This document shows, piece after piece, positions 50,801 through 63,814 of a stretch of DNA of 64,000 bases. A model generated the notes under the pieces. That model did not search any database. It worked only from the letters and a program-made list of their open reading frames with translations, and had not been told where the DNA came from. The stretch covers positions 438,563 through 502,562 of the forward strand of contig VWZS01000835.1 of assembly GCA_013397075.1 (NCBI GenBank), in the 5' to 3' direction. Both the position numbers and the translations under genes were made by a program. This DNA comes from Rhabdornis inornatus (lineage: Eukaryota; Chordata; Aves; Passeriformes; Rhabdornithidae). Each line of letters starts with the position of its first letter. The first letter of the stretch is position 1.

Positions 50801-53800
50801 ATGGGAATGGATTGTCTCTTCAAGCAGGCTGCCACTGTCATTTCTTAAATTTACTTAGAGTAGTTGCAGGCAAAGGCAAAAAGTTTTAGAGGAACAAAAC
50901 TTTCAGTCCAAAACTTTTCAAATTGAGCAGAAACTGCTAAGATAAGGAGTAATGGATTCAAACTGAAATTAAGGTTAGAAATACGAAAGAAATTCTTTCC
51001 TATGAGGGTGGTGAGGCCCTGGCACAGTTTGCCCAGAGCAGCTGTGGCTGCCCCAACCCTGGAAGTGTCCAAGGCCAGGCTGGAGAGGCTTGGAGCAACT
51101 TGGGCTAGTGGGAGGTGTTCCTGCCCATGGCAGAAGGTGGAATGAGATGAGCTTTAAGTTCCCTTCCAACCCAATCCATTCTATGAAATACCCAGTAAGG
51201 ACACACTCTGTGCAATGAAACAGCAGCTGAATTCTCCTACACTGAGGAAATGTGTGAGTGTCTTTCAGTACTTACCCTGTACATTCTTATGCCTCGGCCT
51301 CCACTGTGCAACCAGTATAAATAAAGTGGTTTACCAAGCAGCATTACAGGAACACAAAGAAAAGCAACACTAAGTAAAAACTTCTGCAGAGGAATCTGTT
51401 GAGGGGGAGGAAAATTAGATTAGATCATAAAATCCAAAGTAGAAAAAGCCATCCCCTTTTCCTTTAAAGTATATCTGCATAAGGAACACAGGATTTCCAA
51501 AAGCTTGGAAGAGAATCACTCACCTGGCCACTGAAGAAGCTCTTTGTTTCAGCACTAGGAAACAGGAACATGTTAATAAACTGAATCAGAATACTGGGGG
51601 CAGCAGTGGAATCCTCTGCAGAGTATGCCAACCATTTAAAGAAGATCATGAACACCAGGTAGCCAAATATGCACAACATGAATAAAAGTTCAGGAATAAA
51701 AACCAAATAAATATTATAGGTCTTCTTGAAGTGCCTGAAAGGTAGAAATGGGGAAAAAATAAAAGTACGTTTTAGCAACACATCCCAAATATTATTTCAA
51801 TGAAACAAAACACTTTTAAACAGCAAGACTGAGATTACAATCCAGAGCTGATTTATTTTTATTCAGTGAAATTTTATCAGGTACTTCGGTGGAAATAAAA
51901 ACTGTAAGAGGCACATATCTTTATTTACCAACAAGTGAAATAAAGTTTTGTATTAATTTGTTTTGGGATTTTTTAGTATAATACTGAACCATCATCTTAC
52001 ATATGTGAAGGAAAGCCTCTCCATTATTGTCTTTTTTTAAGAACAGTTTTCATAATTAGTCTTATTCTGTTCTCAAAAAGTAATTCCAGTTTCTCTTACA
52101 AGATTAACTGTTGTAATGCCAGAGTTGACAAAAAATACAATGTTGGTATTATTTTAACTTCTTCTACTTACAAGTGGTTGAACAGCCCCAATACAACTCC
52201 AAATGTCATGTGAGTCACTCCAAAAATCACAGACATTTTCATTTTGAATGAATTTAAGAAAGTGAGACGGTTGCTTGCCAAATTCCATATCTGAAGAAGA
52301 AAACACCAAACCAGCATTGAAGAACACCACAACAGAATGAATAAACCAGTAACCTTTTTCTACTGGGGACCAGAATTATTCCTCAAATTGAGGTCACAAC
52401 TGAAATTTGAGTTTTGTAAAAATAGTTCAGTCTTTGACTTGTCAGAAGAAAAAGTCTTGTTGAACAGAGAATGCAAACACAAATGTTTTTTTTTTCTTAG
52501 TCAGATTTATCTCACTTATACACATACCAAAATCCAATGGACAAAGACTGACCATCACAAGTGGATAATTAAAAAGAAAGGAACTAACCGGATCAATTCC
52601 AAAGGGATAAGCTCCATTGTAGACACCAGAAACATTTGGATCCAGGGCTAAATATCGATTAGACTTCACATCCTCAGTGCTGGAGGGAAAGAAAAACACA
52701 CTCAGATTTGACAGTTTAAGCATAATGACAACATACTTTCAGTTCTGCAAGATACTGCTCCTGCTTTCCTTTACCTAACTCACCCACTGTCACACTTTTT
52801 TTAAGAGTGAAAGGATTTCTAAGCACAAAAGTCCTGACTAATACAAACAGCAAAAAAAACCCACCCAGGACCTCACAATCTGGGCTTAATTCACATTCAC
52901 AATCTTTCAAACAAAGTGTATGGATTTCATCCCACATTCCCCTAGAACTCAAAGTTTCATTTTAGAAGTTCACAGCTTGCTTTTGCATAAAATTCAATGT
53001 CAAACACCCAAAGAAAAATTGCTGCCTTTTTACCCCTTTCACATTTGGGAAAGTTTCTACTTTATTTTTATATAGTTTTTCAGTATCACAGCACACACAG
53101 CCAGCCCGTTCAAATTTTAACCAAAACCAGTGGTCTTGACTATTTGAAGCCACATCCTGTTTTGTAAGGCACCACAAGATAGAAGGTGTGAACATTTGTG
53201 TACCAAAGGGTAATGACACCTCAAATTAATGAGGTTATCCCACCCTGAGAAAAAGTAGATTTGACAATTCACATAGACTATTTTTTTTTTACTATCAAGA
53301 AAAGCTGTGCAGAGACTGATGATTGCCAGGTAATTAATTTACTTAATTAATAGTTAATTTCTTTTAGTAGAGGCTAATGCTGCACAGTTATTCATTCCAG
53401 AAGCATGACCTAGGACAAATAAATCCAAAACTAGACCTGTGTTTTCTATTCCTCTGAAAATCTTCATATAAACATACACACACACCTGGAAAATATAAAC
53501 TAAAACATCAATTAAAGACGAACCATAACAGGACAGTTAAAACATCTGAACAAAAGGGTTAAACTGCTGCAGGAAATACATCTCTGGTTTAATGGCACAG
53601 CAAACATGCTGCTCACCTCCAAATCTTCTGCTCAAACATTGCTGAAACATTCCATCCAGATCCAAATATATTTATTGACTTTGAAAAACAGTCATTATAG
53701 ATCAATCCAGTGTATATGGAAAACAGCCCCATTAACAGTATCACGTATCGGCCTTCAAATAACATTTTCATTATCTGTCAGTATTGGGGAAAAAAGAAAA

Positions 53801-55551
53801 AATAGAGAATATCAACTGTTATCTGAGCAAAGATTAGCTAGATTTGTCTAAGAGAAACATATTTTTGGACACATAAAGACTTCTAAAAACTAGAATTTAC
53901 TAGTGAACAGTCGTTAAGGAATATGAGCTCCCATAACACACACTGAGATTTTTATCACATGCTTCCTTACATTAAGGAAGGGTCTTTTTAAGCCATTTCC
54001 TTCCTGGGACTATTTTACAAGAAATTACACATTTGCAGGCATTCTTAATTGAACATAATTCTAATGAGAGATACAGGTCTTCCTGCATTCCAACCCGTAT
54101 GATGAAAAAAATTAAAGTGAAGTTTAATAAAGTTTAAACTGTAACTCTTTTTATAAACAATAAAAGGTGGAATTTGAAAAATTGTTTTCTCCTCACGTTG
54201 TCACTGTAATGACATTCTGTAAAATACATCACTGAGTAGCCCTGGTGGAAGAAAAGACAAGCTCAAAAGTACCAATTAATTTTTTCTAAAGTCTTTCATT
54301 ACAACTTGATTATTTCTGCTCTTTCAAGGAAAGTGAATAGCTTAAAATATTACATTAATCTCAAGGAATATGGGGGTTTAAACACAGAAAATCCTAAAAT
54401 AATAGAAAACCCCCTAATTAAATACCCATGCAAAAAAAAGGACTTTTCAGAAACACAGTGACTACTCAAACAATCTGGTGGGATGGGAAGCAAATAATTT
54501 GTAATTCCTCTTACCTCATCTTGTGCTCTTTTCAGCCTAGGGTGGTTTTCATACAATATTGTCAGGAGTGCAAATAAGAACATGAGCAGCCCGTGCCCAA
54601 AGTCTCCAAACATAACGGCGAACAAGAAAGGGAAAGTGATGATGGTAAAGAGAGCTGCAAGGGCAACACAGCAGATCTCAGGCACAGCACAAGGGATTCT
54701 GTCTGCATTACCCCCAAGCAATTCCATACTTAAATTTCTCAAAGTTCTTAAGTTTGAAAGACATTTCATCCCCTACTCATAGACCTTTCCCCTGTAATTT
54801 AACTGTATTTTAAATAAGTATCCAATTCAGCAAGGTTAAACCTTGTTTATTGTGTAGCAATGACAACTTCACAGTTGAGCAGTAGCTGACAATTCTGAGG
54901 ATAATAATATCAGCCCAGGAAATAAAACGCAACCAAACCCAAGCCCACTTCTTCCTCTGTGGGTATTTCAGGCCTGTATTATAAGGTTCATTCTCCTGTG
55001 CAGAATATCCCAGTCAACATGGCTACAAGTATGTATTAAAGTGGGCTATACAACAAGCTGAATTTTTCAAGTGATGAGCTCCACACTTCAGTAAGACCAA
55101 TTATCATCACCAGCTTTCTTTTTTTATCCCTTAAGTATCTTCCTTACCCAAAGTAAGACATACAAAAGAAAAATTACATAGCTATTACCACTACCTTTCA
55201 TGCTAAAATAATTAGCAAAACCAAATCCCATCTTGCTGCTTGGAGGACTGTTTGTGCTTTTGATGAGCTACTGAAAATTTTAAAACAGCTACTAACAAGC
55301 AATATGATTGTCACCATTTGGCCAGTATCCAATTCAGCAAGGTATCAAAACAAGCAGCAATGACAGCACAGCTCACAGCTCAGTTTTCAGAAGGACCAAC
55401 CTGGATTAACTTCCCCATAGTTTCCAACTCCATAAGCATCAACGATGTTCTGGAACCCTGAGGTGAATTTATTGGTACGTATCAAAGTTGGAGGAGGTTG
55501 TGTTGTTGGGATGGTATTCATGAAGGAGGAAATTGTAGCTCCACTCTTCCT
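47833..55551 (-). CDS. ATP6V0A2: ATP6V0A2 exons 10-20: membrane domain with essential channel arginine
   Basis: Exons: 10 55401-55551; 11 54515-54654; 12 53617-53774; 13 52589-52679; 14 52172-52290; 15 51524-51734; 16 51276-51395; 17 50674-50793; 18 49365-49482; 19 48791-48962; 20 47833-47935 (with stop). Hydrophobic helices are clear in exon 11 (FTIITFPFLFAVMFGDFGHG), exon 15 (FIPELLFMLCIFGYLVFMIF), exon 16 and exon 19. Exon 18 carries SYLRLWALSLAHA, whose Arg is the residue needed for proton transfer to the c-ring (Arg735 in yeast Vph1). Exon 17 is a hydrophilic loop with acidic residues. The protein ends in FNKDGAL. Confidence 0.95.
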
Positions 55552-58500
55552 CTAATTACAGACAGAAGATAGATTTGTGCTAGATCTTTGTTATTCTAAT
55601 CAAAGTGAAAACATCTGCTCTATCATCAGTTTCACTGATAAAAAAATATCATTAAAATAAGCCCCAAGTTTAACATCTAATCCTTTGTACCCCCACTAAA
55701 AACAGATTATGCACAGTGTTCTAATTCTTGCTTCATATCAAGTATCAGATGAGACTTAGCCAGCACAATATTATAAAGCAAAGATTTATTATTACAAATT
55801 TTCTCTCATAAAACAAAAACCAATGCAAAGGAACTGGCACCTTCTGCAAGACTGCAAATAGCACTGTGGGCCCAGCTGGACTCAGGTCCAATACAGAAGT
55901 TATTCAAGAAAAAAAAAAACCACTAAACACACTAAATAAAGGCTCTGCGTACAAAAAAATTGTTTTATACAGGGACCCAGATCTGTCTGTGCCTACTTTT
56001 AGTCTATTGTTAACGATTATTTTCTTTCCTTATGTGCACAGTTAGTTCAAGATAACGGCTTTAACATCAGTGAGCATTCAGGTGACTTACTGAGCCTTCC
56101 TCCAATGCATGGCGCAAATTCTGGAGATCAGCCACTGGACACCAAACCTCAGCAATTAAACATTTATTTGTGACATCAAAACTGCACAGGTTGAGGACGT
56201 GGTAAATGGCTTTCATCTTCTTTACCTGGATAACCCAAGTATAGATGGATTCTGATGCCTTATACAAGACCTGGCGCAAGTATTCCTCAGTTTTATTCAG
56301 CACCTTTGTTTGAGAAAAAAACAAAGATTTCATTGAGAATGTGACAGTGGTTGTGCTGATCACAGCAAGAGCACCTCGTAGTGTCCAGGGCTGGGCCATG
56401 TTTTTAGGAGGGCAAGCAAACCTCTGCTGAAAACAGAAGGCAATGCCTAGTGCTGTGAAATTTAACAGATATGTGCAACACAAGATCAGGGACACAATTC
56501 ACTGTCCCACCAGCTCCAAAGCTGTATGTATGTTAGAAATTGTATTTAACATTGTGATTCATCAAGTGATTTCCTACGGTGCAACAGCTCCAGCAAAAGG
56601 AAATCTGTTCTTTACTCACAGTTTCAAGATCCTGAATACGAACATTGAGTCCTTCGACCACGGCCTGGCGCTCCTCGGTGGTGTCGGGGTAGGGGTACAC
56701 GTGACAGCGATAGCTGCAGGAACACAGGGCTGTGCTAAATGACCAAACTCCACCAAAACACATCACCCAACCCCCTGCACAGCCAAATTCGTAACACACC
56801 ACTTAATAACCATAGAACAGATTCAACTCAGAGGCAGAATTTTGCCTGTACTTGGTAAAGACCACAAGTGAAATGACTCATGTATTTATTCGTACGCTGC
56901 ATAATTATAGAGCTGGATGCAATAAGGGGAGGAACAAATTCAACATAAAAAACCTTGTCTAAAAATCAACACAAATCAGAAAGGGGTGCAGGGGAAAAAA
57001 CAACTAGAATATACCCCAGGTATAAAGGAATGTACATATATTAGATTTACTTCTTACCAGTCACAAATCTTCTTAACTTTTTGACCAATTTGTTCACCCC
57101 AATAGGACACTAAAAAAACAGCCCACTTTGTGGTTTCACCCTAAAAAAAAAAACATTAAAAGTAAAGCTGATCAATTATGTTTTATCCAGCAATTCCACT
57201 GTGACATAATTATAGAGCTAAGTAACAAAGCTGAACAACCAGAAAAATCTGTGTTAGTAGCAATAATCTTCCATCTGTTTAGTGAAGATCAAATAATAAA
57301 ATTCAACAGTCAATATCAACTGTATCAATATCTCTTTTAATATTACAGAAAATCAGAAAAAGTTTCCAGGGAAAATCCAAGATACATTATATTCTACTAT
57401 CTCAGAATTCTTAGTAAGAAAAGAGTATTTTAAAAAGGTAACAAATTAGAATTCAAGCAAAAAAAAAAGTGACAGATTAGGATGCCATAATTGATTTACA
57501 AAAAGTTAATTTTCTAAGTTGACTGTAAACATTTCACAGAAAACTTGCTGTACTTGACTCTTCCTTAACTACTGAATGAACAAGTGAAAAGGCTATTAAA
57601 AGGCAATGTGCTGTACAGACCTAGTTAATAAATATCCAAGCAGCCATTTCTGCCACGTATTTTGACCAAGGTGGCCAATCATAAAGTCACCACAATTCCA
57701 CAACAAAGTTCTGCACTCCTCAAGCTGAACCACGACAAATTCATTGCCACTTCCACAACCCTGAATTTTAAAAATCTTACAAATTCTAATACTTCCAAAT
57801 AGTTTTTCCTCTAAAGACACTGGGAAATCATTTCCGTTTACTGCAGACAGACCGGAGCAGCAATTCTTCCAAATCATATGAAAAGTACAAATGAAATTAA
57901 CTGACCATTACAATGTTTACTCACTGTATCTGGATCTTCCAGAGCCTTATCCAACTCTGCATAGGTAAGAAAGGGATAGCCTTTACAGACTCTCCACAGC
58001 ATTTTTTCAAATGCTTCAATCTTTGCTATGTGAACTAACCCAGATATGAATCTAGGAAAAGGAAAATTTTGAAATATAAGATAACATTAACAAGAAAAAA
58101 AAATTTGAAATTCAGAGTATATCACCACAATAATTTAGTATCTGCCATGGCTAGGGAAGGAAGCATCACCCTGAACAGGAAGTAGCTGGTATAGAAAATG
58201 CCAGCTGATATATAAAATTTTTATTTGCAAAACAAACAGACTACAGACCTGAGCACACAACTGGAATTACTTCTAACTGATTAATTCTGTGATAGTGAGA
58301 TTATGTTTTTCTTCTTGGAAGATACCCTCTCATAACAATGCCATAGACAACAGTATCCATTCAGCATTTCAAAGGCAACACAATTAATCTTACATTTACA
58401 ACTGACACTGCCAGGTGATTAAAACACTGTGTGTTTATCACAGAAAAAGAGTTTAAACAATAGAAGGAAGTATTGATTTCGAGATTTTCCTTTACACACA

Positions 58501-61500
58501 TCCTTGGTTTGATGGAAGCTTTGTGACAGCTTTTTTTGGTGCTGTCCTGTTTTATCTCTTCAAATAATCTGGGTTTGTTATAAAAGTACATTGGGGCCAG
58601 GCTCCTGTCCTGTCTAAAACTGTTTGGCACACCTGAAATCACCACAAGCCATCTTTTAAGAGAACAACTCATTCCTTACAGCCCTTCATCAAGCACTTCT
58701 GAAACAGCACATGCCATACCCACCCCAGTGAGGCGCTCAGTCTGTGCGTGCGGTTGAAATCCACCAATGGCTCGTTTTCCACAGAAGGAAATTCTTCCAA
58801 ATTTCCATGTAAATGGGATTCATACTAGCAAATAAAAAGAAAGAACATCCATTGCTTTCAGGAATGAGAAACCTCTCTCATTCCACTATTATTCTAAAGA
58901 AGAAAAGGTAATTAGGCAAATGGTTTAATTAAAAATATAAAACTAATTTCCGTGTTCAAGTCAGGCAACAGAGAGATCCTGGATGTCAAGTGCACTGCTC
59001 TCAACAATTATAGTCAATGCTGCAAAATTACACTGTAAATTTCTTAGCACAATTTATGCTCCAAAATAATACAATCACACTTTCATTTTCAAGCAATTCA
59101 ACAGGTAAAAACACAAAAATGCCACACAACAAACCCTGTCAAATGCCCCAAGCAATACCTCAGGTGGTCTCCTGACAAAATTCTGTGTGATCTGTAACAT
59201 GTACTTGTATTCTGTCAGTTCAAGCAGGTTTTTCCTCAATTTTTCTTTGTTTTTAGTTACTTCCCTCAATTCTGTCTCCAGCTTCTGCAGCTGTTCCTAA
59301 GACAAAGAGTAAAGAAAAGACGCAGAATCAGTTACAAGATTTTGGGAAACAGAGTAGGATTCATTTCCAACACATAATAATTTGACAGAGTGATAGGAGT
59401 TTCCCATTTCTTAACTAACTAAAGCTCCATAGGTTTTATCCCTCAATCTACCAAAGATTGCTTTGTATTGAGTACACTTGATCCTCCATGGCATCTGTTC
59501 AGACTGCTGCTCTGCCCCTGATTTGTGTCAAAATAATGCAGACCTGGAATTAGAACTGCAGACAGCACAGGGTGGAAGATACCCATTTATTCTTTTAATA
59601 TAATTACAACAAAACAGAATGTTATTCAAAATTAGATCTGTGTTTTACAAGCTTCTACATTGAATGCAACACCAGAAAAAGCATTCAGAGAAAACAGCAC
59701 CACGTTTTGCTGTGTGACCAGCACCTGCAGAGCCTTGGGCAAGCAAAATTCCTACACACCTGGAACTTTTGGATGCACAAAGAGCCTCAGGTAAGTACCA
59801 AAGCAATAAATGAGGCTGAGGGACTGCATCTACAGACAGTCTGCCTGGAACAGTGTGATGTGCTAATCCATCCAGCTACAACGGATGACTGCATGCTCCC
59901 TGAGTTTGCTTTCACCCTTTCACAGGAATTTTGTGTTAATACCAAAGCCCCACTGGCTTTGAAGTCACACTGGCAGCAAGGAATCAGATAAAAAGGAAAA
60001 CAAAATGCTTCTGCCCCCACTGCCACACCCTGATAACTTAAATCATAAGTAGTAAGATATCAAGTCATTAAGCTTGAAATTAAGTTCCAAGACTTCAGCA
60101 TCTGTTTAGTGGAAGTTACCTGAATTTCTAAAATGTGTTTCAGCAAGGGTGCAGGAGGAGCAACATCTCCTTCAGGAAGTGGAATATCTGCTTTTTTAAT
60201 TTCTTGTACTAAATACCCTGGAGTGAGAAGAAAAACAGAATAAGAAAGGAAACTGCATTGCCCACACTTCTTAGAGTGCTGCAGAGTTGACCTTCAGCTG
60301 ATCTTGATGGTGCTAATCACACTGCAGCATCAAGCCCTGGCTATTTTATTCACTAATTCTAGCAACAATGCACACACAGAAGTCTTCAAAAAAGAAGAAC
60401 TTAAAGAGCAGTGGGGATAAAACACACAAACTATTCCTGCCTTGGAAGTCTGCAGAAGCAAGCAAACTTCAGAGGCTTCTCTTTCCCAACAAGTATTTTC
60501 TAAGAAGCTTTTACCATTTCACAGAACCTCTTTGTTGCTGCACAGTGTCACTTGCTGCTAACGGTGCAATAGTGTCACTTTCTGCCAGAAACAGACGCGC
60601 TGCTCACTGACCCATGCTTGGAATTCAAAAGCTTTTAAACAAAGCAGCTTAAGCAACCTTGACAACAAATGCAACTCACACTGGGCAGGGGGACTGCCGG
60701 AATAGCTGCTGGCATGACCAGCACATGCCTCTGATGAGAGATTCCAATCAAAGGAATCCTTCAATTGTAACTTTTCCTCAGGATGCACAGAAAACATCTG
60801 CATCTTGGCTGTAATGCTCTGCATACTCTTTTCTCTATTCATTAACTACCATGAGAACACAATTATTAATGACTTGAGGTATTTTTGAGGGTGCCTGGAA
60901 AATCAACAGTACTGAGTTGCACAACATAAAACAACAGGGAATACCTTACAGTCAAGGAAATATCCACAGTAAAGCTTCCCTTTTCCTAGCAGAGTTTTAA
61001 GTAGTAAACACTAAAACAGCCTCATCTATTTATCAGCAACACATTAATAACTGTTCTTTACATCTGAGCTTAAAAAAACCCAAAATCTATATGTAGTGTA
61101 AGTAAATTTCACAGCTTACAAAACCTGGGGAGGTTAAAAAAACCTGTAGCTGAAACCTCCACAGTATGCCACTCTGGTAATGCCACAGGTGAGAAACAAC
61201 AGACATGGAAATAAAGCTCACCAAGTATTCTTTCCATTTCTTCACATTTCTTCACTTCATTCACATATTTTCTCTGAAACACACTTACATTTGGGTTAAG
61301 CTGAAGGAGAAGGACAAAATGCTTATTAGGGATTTGAAATAGTAACCTCCTCTAAAAAACCACAGCTGCTCCTGCAACTTCCTGGTGACAATTTGCATGA
61401 ACTCTGTGCTCTAAGTGCTTTTCAGCTAAGAAGGCACAAAAACCTAAAAAGATTACACAGTCATCAAATAACCAAGTTGGTTTTATTAAAGAATTATCCA

Positions 61501-63414
61501 CGCCACTGGCTAGTTTTAATCAAACAACAAAATAAAAGGTCTACTGGAGAAACCATTCCTAATCTTATTTCAACAGTTTTAAAATATTGCTTAATGACTT
61601 CAAATTAACCATTTTACAAATTTGTTGTGATGCATTTCCACGGTCTATTTGAAATATTAAATTTTGCATACATCCTATTTATATACATACTACTTATCCA
61701 GCTACTAAATCAGAACCACTAATGCATTATTTCTACAATAATTGGTGTATCAGGTAACTAGAAAGATATCAAAATGTTAAACATACACTCATGTAATCGT
61801 TCTTACAGATCTTCTTCCTCCTCCCTGCCATATTTACTAACTAGCTGTTTATTTAAGCCTTCCGAGCTTTCCCTGCAAAGATTTTGCAAGCTACATTTCT
61901 AATGTATATTTGGAAGACATTCCAAAGTCTCAGCAAGCAAAGATCATATAATTACGATGAGACAGCACAGAGACATGGCTAATTATCGCCCAGCCCAACT
62001 TTATGTCAGCCAGGCAGGGAGTTTCCTGCAAGGTGAAGTGCCCCTCCAGGAACAGGAACCTGTGATCAATAAAGCTGGAGAGCAGGTGTTTGTATGTGTC
62101 AGTGGGGTGGATGGATCCATGACTGTGCACACACGCTCAGGCTGAAGGCACTGAGGCTGCAGGTGGGTCAGGGGCTCTCCCACAGCATCTCGCTGCAAAT
62201 TACCCCAAGTTTAAGCTATCTCTGTGAGAAAGGTGCGATACAGCCATTCCAAAGCATTGCTCCCGACAGTGCCGGGGAGGCCGGGGCTCCACACTGACTT
62301 CCCATCACCCATCCCAGCCACGTCCCGGTGTCACCTCCCTGGGTGATCCTGCCTTGGACTGGATCATCTCCAGAGACCCCTTCCCAACCTAACAATTCTG
62401 TGATCCTGCTTTCAGGCGAATGCCACACAGGGACAGGCCATACACCTGCCTGGCGGAGTCGGTGAAAGACGGGAATTAAAGCAGTTTCCACCGCCCCACC
62501 GGGGCCAAGCCCACACCTCCCCGAGGGCGGCCGCGGGCCCGGCTCACCCCTCAGGCCGGGCCCCNCTTCCGGGGCGGGGAACGGGCGGGGAATGCGGCCC
62601 CAAGCGGCGGCGGCGCCGGCCGCGCTCGGGCACTGCTGGCGGAGCGAGCGGGAACGGCAACCGGCGAGCTGGTCAGCCGCTGAGAGGCTGCTGTGAGTGG
62701 GGGAAATGCAGGACTGAGAGAGCATCATAGAATCGCAGAAAATGCTGAGCCGGAAGGGACAAAATGGATCATCGAGCCCTGCACAGCACCATGCCCCAGA
62801 GCCACACTGTGTGGGCTTGGAATGGAGCTTAATAACACCCAGTCCCAGCCCTTCCTGCCGTGGTTGCCCCACTTTGAACACTGCCACAACCTCACCGAGC
62901 AGCTTGTTCCAGTGTCTCACCACCCCACAGTAAAAAATCTCTTCCTAATATCTAACTTCAATTTCCCTTTTTTCAATTTGTACCCGTTACTCCTTGTCCT
63001 GTTCTACAGTTCTTGATGCATCGAGTCCCTTTCCATAGCCCTGTAGGCCCCTTCAGATACTGGAAGGTTGCTATGAGGTCTCCACAGAACCTTTCCTTCA
63101 GGCTGAACATCCCCAGCTGTAGCCTGTCTTCATAGCTGAACTGCTCCAGTTCTCTCCTCAGCTTGTGGCCCATCCAAACCACAAGAAAATCCCAAATGTT
63201 GCATTTCATCAGCTAAGAACAATGAGTAGATGTTTTCTGTGCACAGACACAGCAGGTTGCCAATGCNTCAGGCTGCCCGCACCCCCCAGAGAGCCCCGGC
63301 CGTACTCACGTCTCGGAACTCGGCCAGGCCGCGCTCGCCCACCTCGCTGAGGCACTGGTAGGCCGAGCCGCTCTGCAGGAAGAGCTGCGCCAGGCACACG
63401 GGCTCGCCGCGGAA
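47833..63414 (-). CDS. ATP6V0A2: ATP6V0A2, V-type proton ATPase 116 kDa subunit a2 (20 coding exons, start codon in gap)
   Basis: Subunit a of the membrane V0 sector. It forms the proton half-channels next to the c-ring; the a2 isoform acts at the Golgi and endosomes, and its human loss causes cutis laxa with glycosylation defects. Twenty exons give 846 residues and a TAA stop at 47833-47835, all in phase. The family is about 850 residues, so only about four N-terminal codons are missing in the N gap. Assignment to a2 over a1, a3 and a4 rests on closeness to remembered human a2 in the N-terminal, stator-binding and C-terminal parts, and on the neighbouring DNAH10. The exons are listed in the next two entries. 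Confidence 0.95.
50850..51187 (+). mobile_element. CR1 LINE 3' fragment (about 0.34 kb)
   Basis: Contains GAGGGTGGTGAGGCCCTGGC, GTGTCCAAGGCCAGGCTGG and the tail CCAATCCATTCTATGAA, the diagnostic avian CR1 3' order. It lies in ATP6V0A2 intron 16, antisense to the gene. Confidence 0.92.
56091..63414 (-). CDS. ATP6V0A2: ATP6V0A2 exons 1-9: cytosolic N-terminal domain
   Basis: Exons: 1 63310-63414 (5' end cut by the gap); 2 61222-61300; 3 60120-60217; 4 59159-59296; 5 58724-58824; 6 57925-58051; 7 57058-57140; 8 56620-56713; 9 56091-56303. Exon 1 reads VCLAQLFLQSGSAYQCLSEV. Exon 4 is a long charged helix (LREVTKNKEKLRKNLLELTE) of the peripheral-stalk-binding coiled coil. Exon 6 has IEAFEKMLWRVCKGYPF, exon 7 VFLVSYWGEQIGQKVKKICD and exon 9 AIYHVLNLCSFDVTNKCLIA. 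This half binds the V1 stator subunits (E/G and C). Exon 5 has a weak donor (GTGGGT) and is the most divergent exon. Confidence 0.93.
62335..62412 (+). mobile_element. CR1 LINE 3' tail (short)
   Basis: Ends GGATCATCTCCAGAGACCCC...CCTAACAATTCTGTGATCC, the standard CR1 3' end on the + strand, in ATP6V0A2 intron 1. Confidence 0.75.
62566..62665 (-). promoter_or_regulatory. GC-rich promoter-like fragment, probably of ATP6V0A2, misplaced in the assembly
   Basis: Very CpG-rich block with GGGGCGGGG/GGGCGGGG Sp1-type boxes and a CTTCCGG ETS-type site next to a lone N. Its right neighbour (62666-62851) recurs exactly on the far side of the N gap beyond exon 1. The block therefore most likely belongs upstream of exon 1 rather than inside intron 1, where the assembly places it. 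The transcription start is not determinable here. Confidence 0.5.
62666..62851. repeat. 186-bp exact direct duplication, copy 1
   Basis: The sequence from GAGCTGGTCAGCCGCTGAGA onward is identical to 63815-64000, a constant offset of 1,149 bp up to the window end. The copies flank exon 1 and the gap. Confidence 0.95.
62723..63185 (-). mobile_element. CR1 LINE 3' fragment (about 0.46 kb)
   Basis: The + strand reads CATAGAATCGCAGAAAATG, then CCAGTGTCTCACCACCCCACAG, AAAAATCTCTTCCTAATATC and GCCCCTTCAGATACTGGAAGG. This is the typical complement of an avian CR1 3' region, so the element is on the minus strand. It is non-coding and 5'-truncated, and its beginning recurs after the gap. Confidence 0.9.
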
Positions 63415-63814
63415 NNNNNNNNNNNNNNNNNNNNNNNNNNNNNNNNNNNNNNNNNNNNNNNNNNNNNNNNNNNNNNNNNNNNNNNNNNNNNNNNNNNNNN
63501 NNNNNNNNNNNNNNNNNNNNNNNNNNNNNNNNNNNNNNNNNNNNNNNNNNNNNNNNNNNNNNNNNNNNNNNNNNNNNNNNNNNNNNNNNNNNNNNNNNNN
63601 NNNNNNNNNNNNNNNNNNNNNNNNNNNNNNNNNNNNNNNNNNNNNNNNNNNNNNNNNNNNNNNNNNNNNNNNNNNNNNNNNNNNNNNNNNNNNNNNNNNN
63701 NNNNNNNNNNNNNNNNNNNNNNNNNNNNNNNNNNNNNNNNNNNNNNNNNNNNNNNNNNNNNNNNNNNNNNNNNNNNNNNNNNNNNNNNNNNNNNNNNNNN
63801 NNNNNNNNNNNNNN
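63415..63814. other. Assembly gap (400 N) covering the ATP6V0A2 start
   Basis: Run of exactly 400 N interrupting coding exon 1 of ATP6V0A2. The start codon, 5' UTR and core promoter are expected inside it. Confidence 0.95.

Larger units (their letters stand above)
62565..63267. other. Segment bounded by two lone Ns, probable misplaced contig
   Basis: Single Ns occur at 62565 and 63267 and nowhere else outside the gap. The 701 bp between them combine promoter-like DNA and a minus-oriented CR1. They sit in ATP6V0A2 intron 1, and part of them is repeated after the gap. This looks like a scaffolding or haplotype artefact. Confidence 0.75.

Noticed and set aside
62216..62923. 235-codon minus-strand frame
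   Set aside because: It crosses a CR1 tail, a lone N and promoter-like GC sequence; it is an artefact of composition and assembly.
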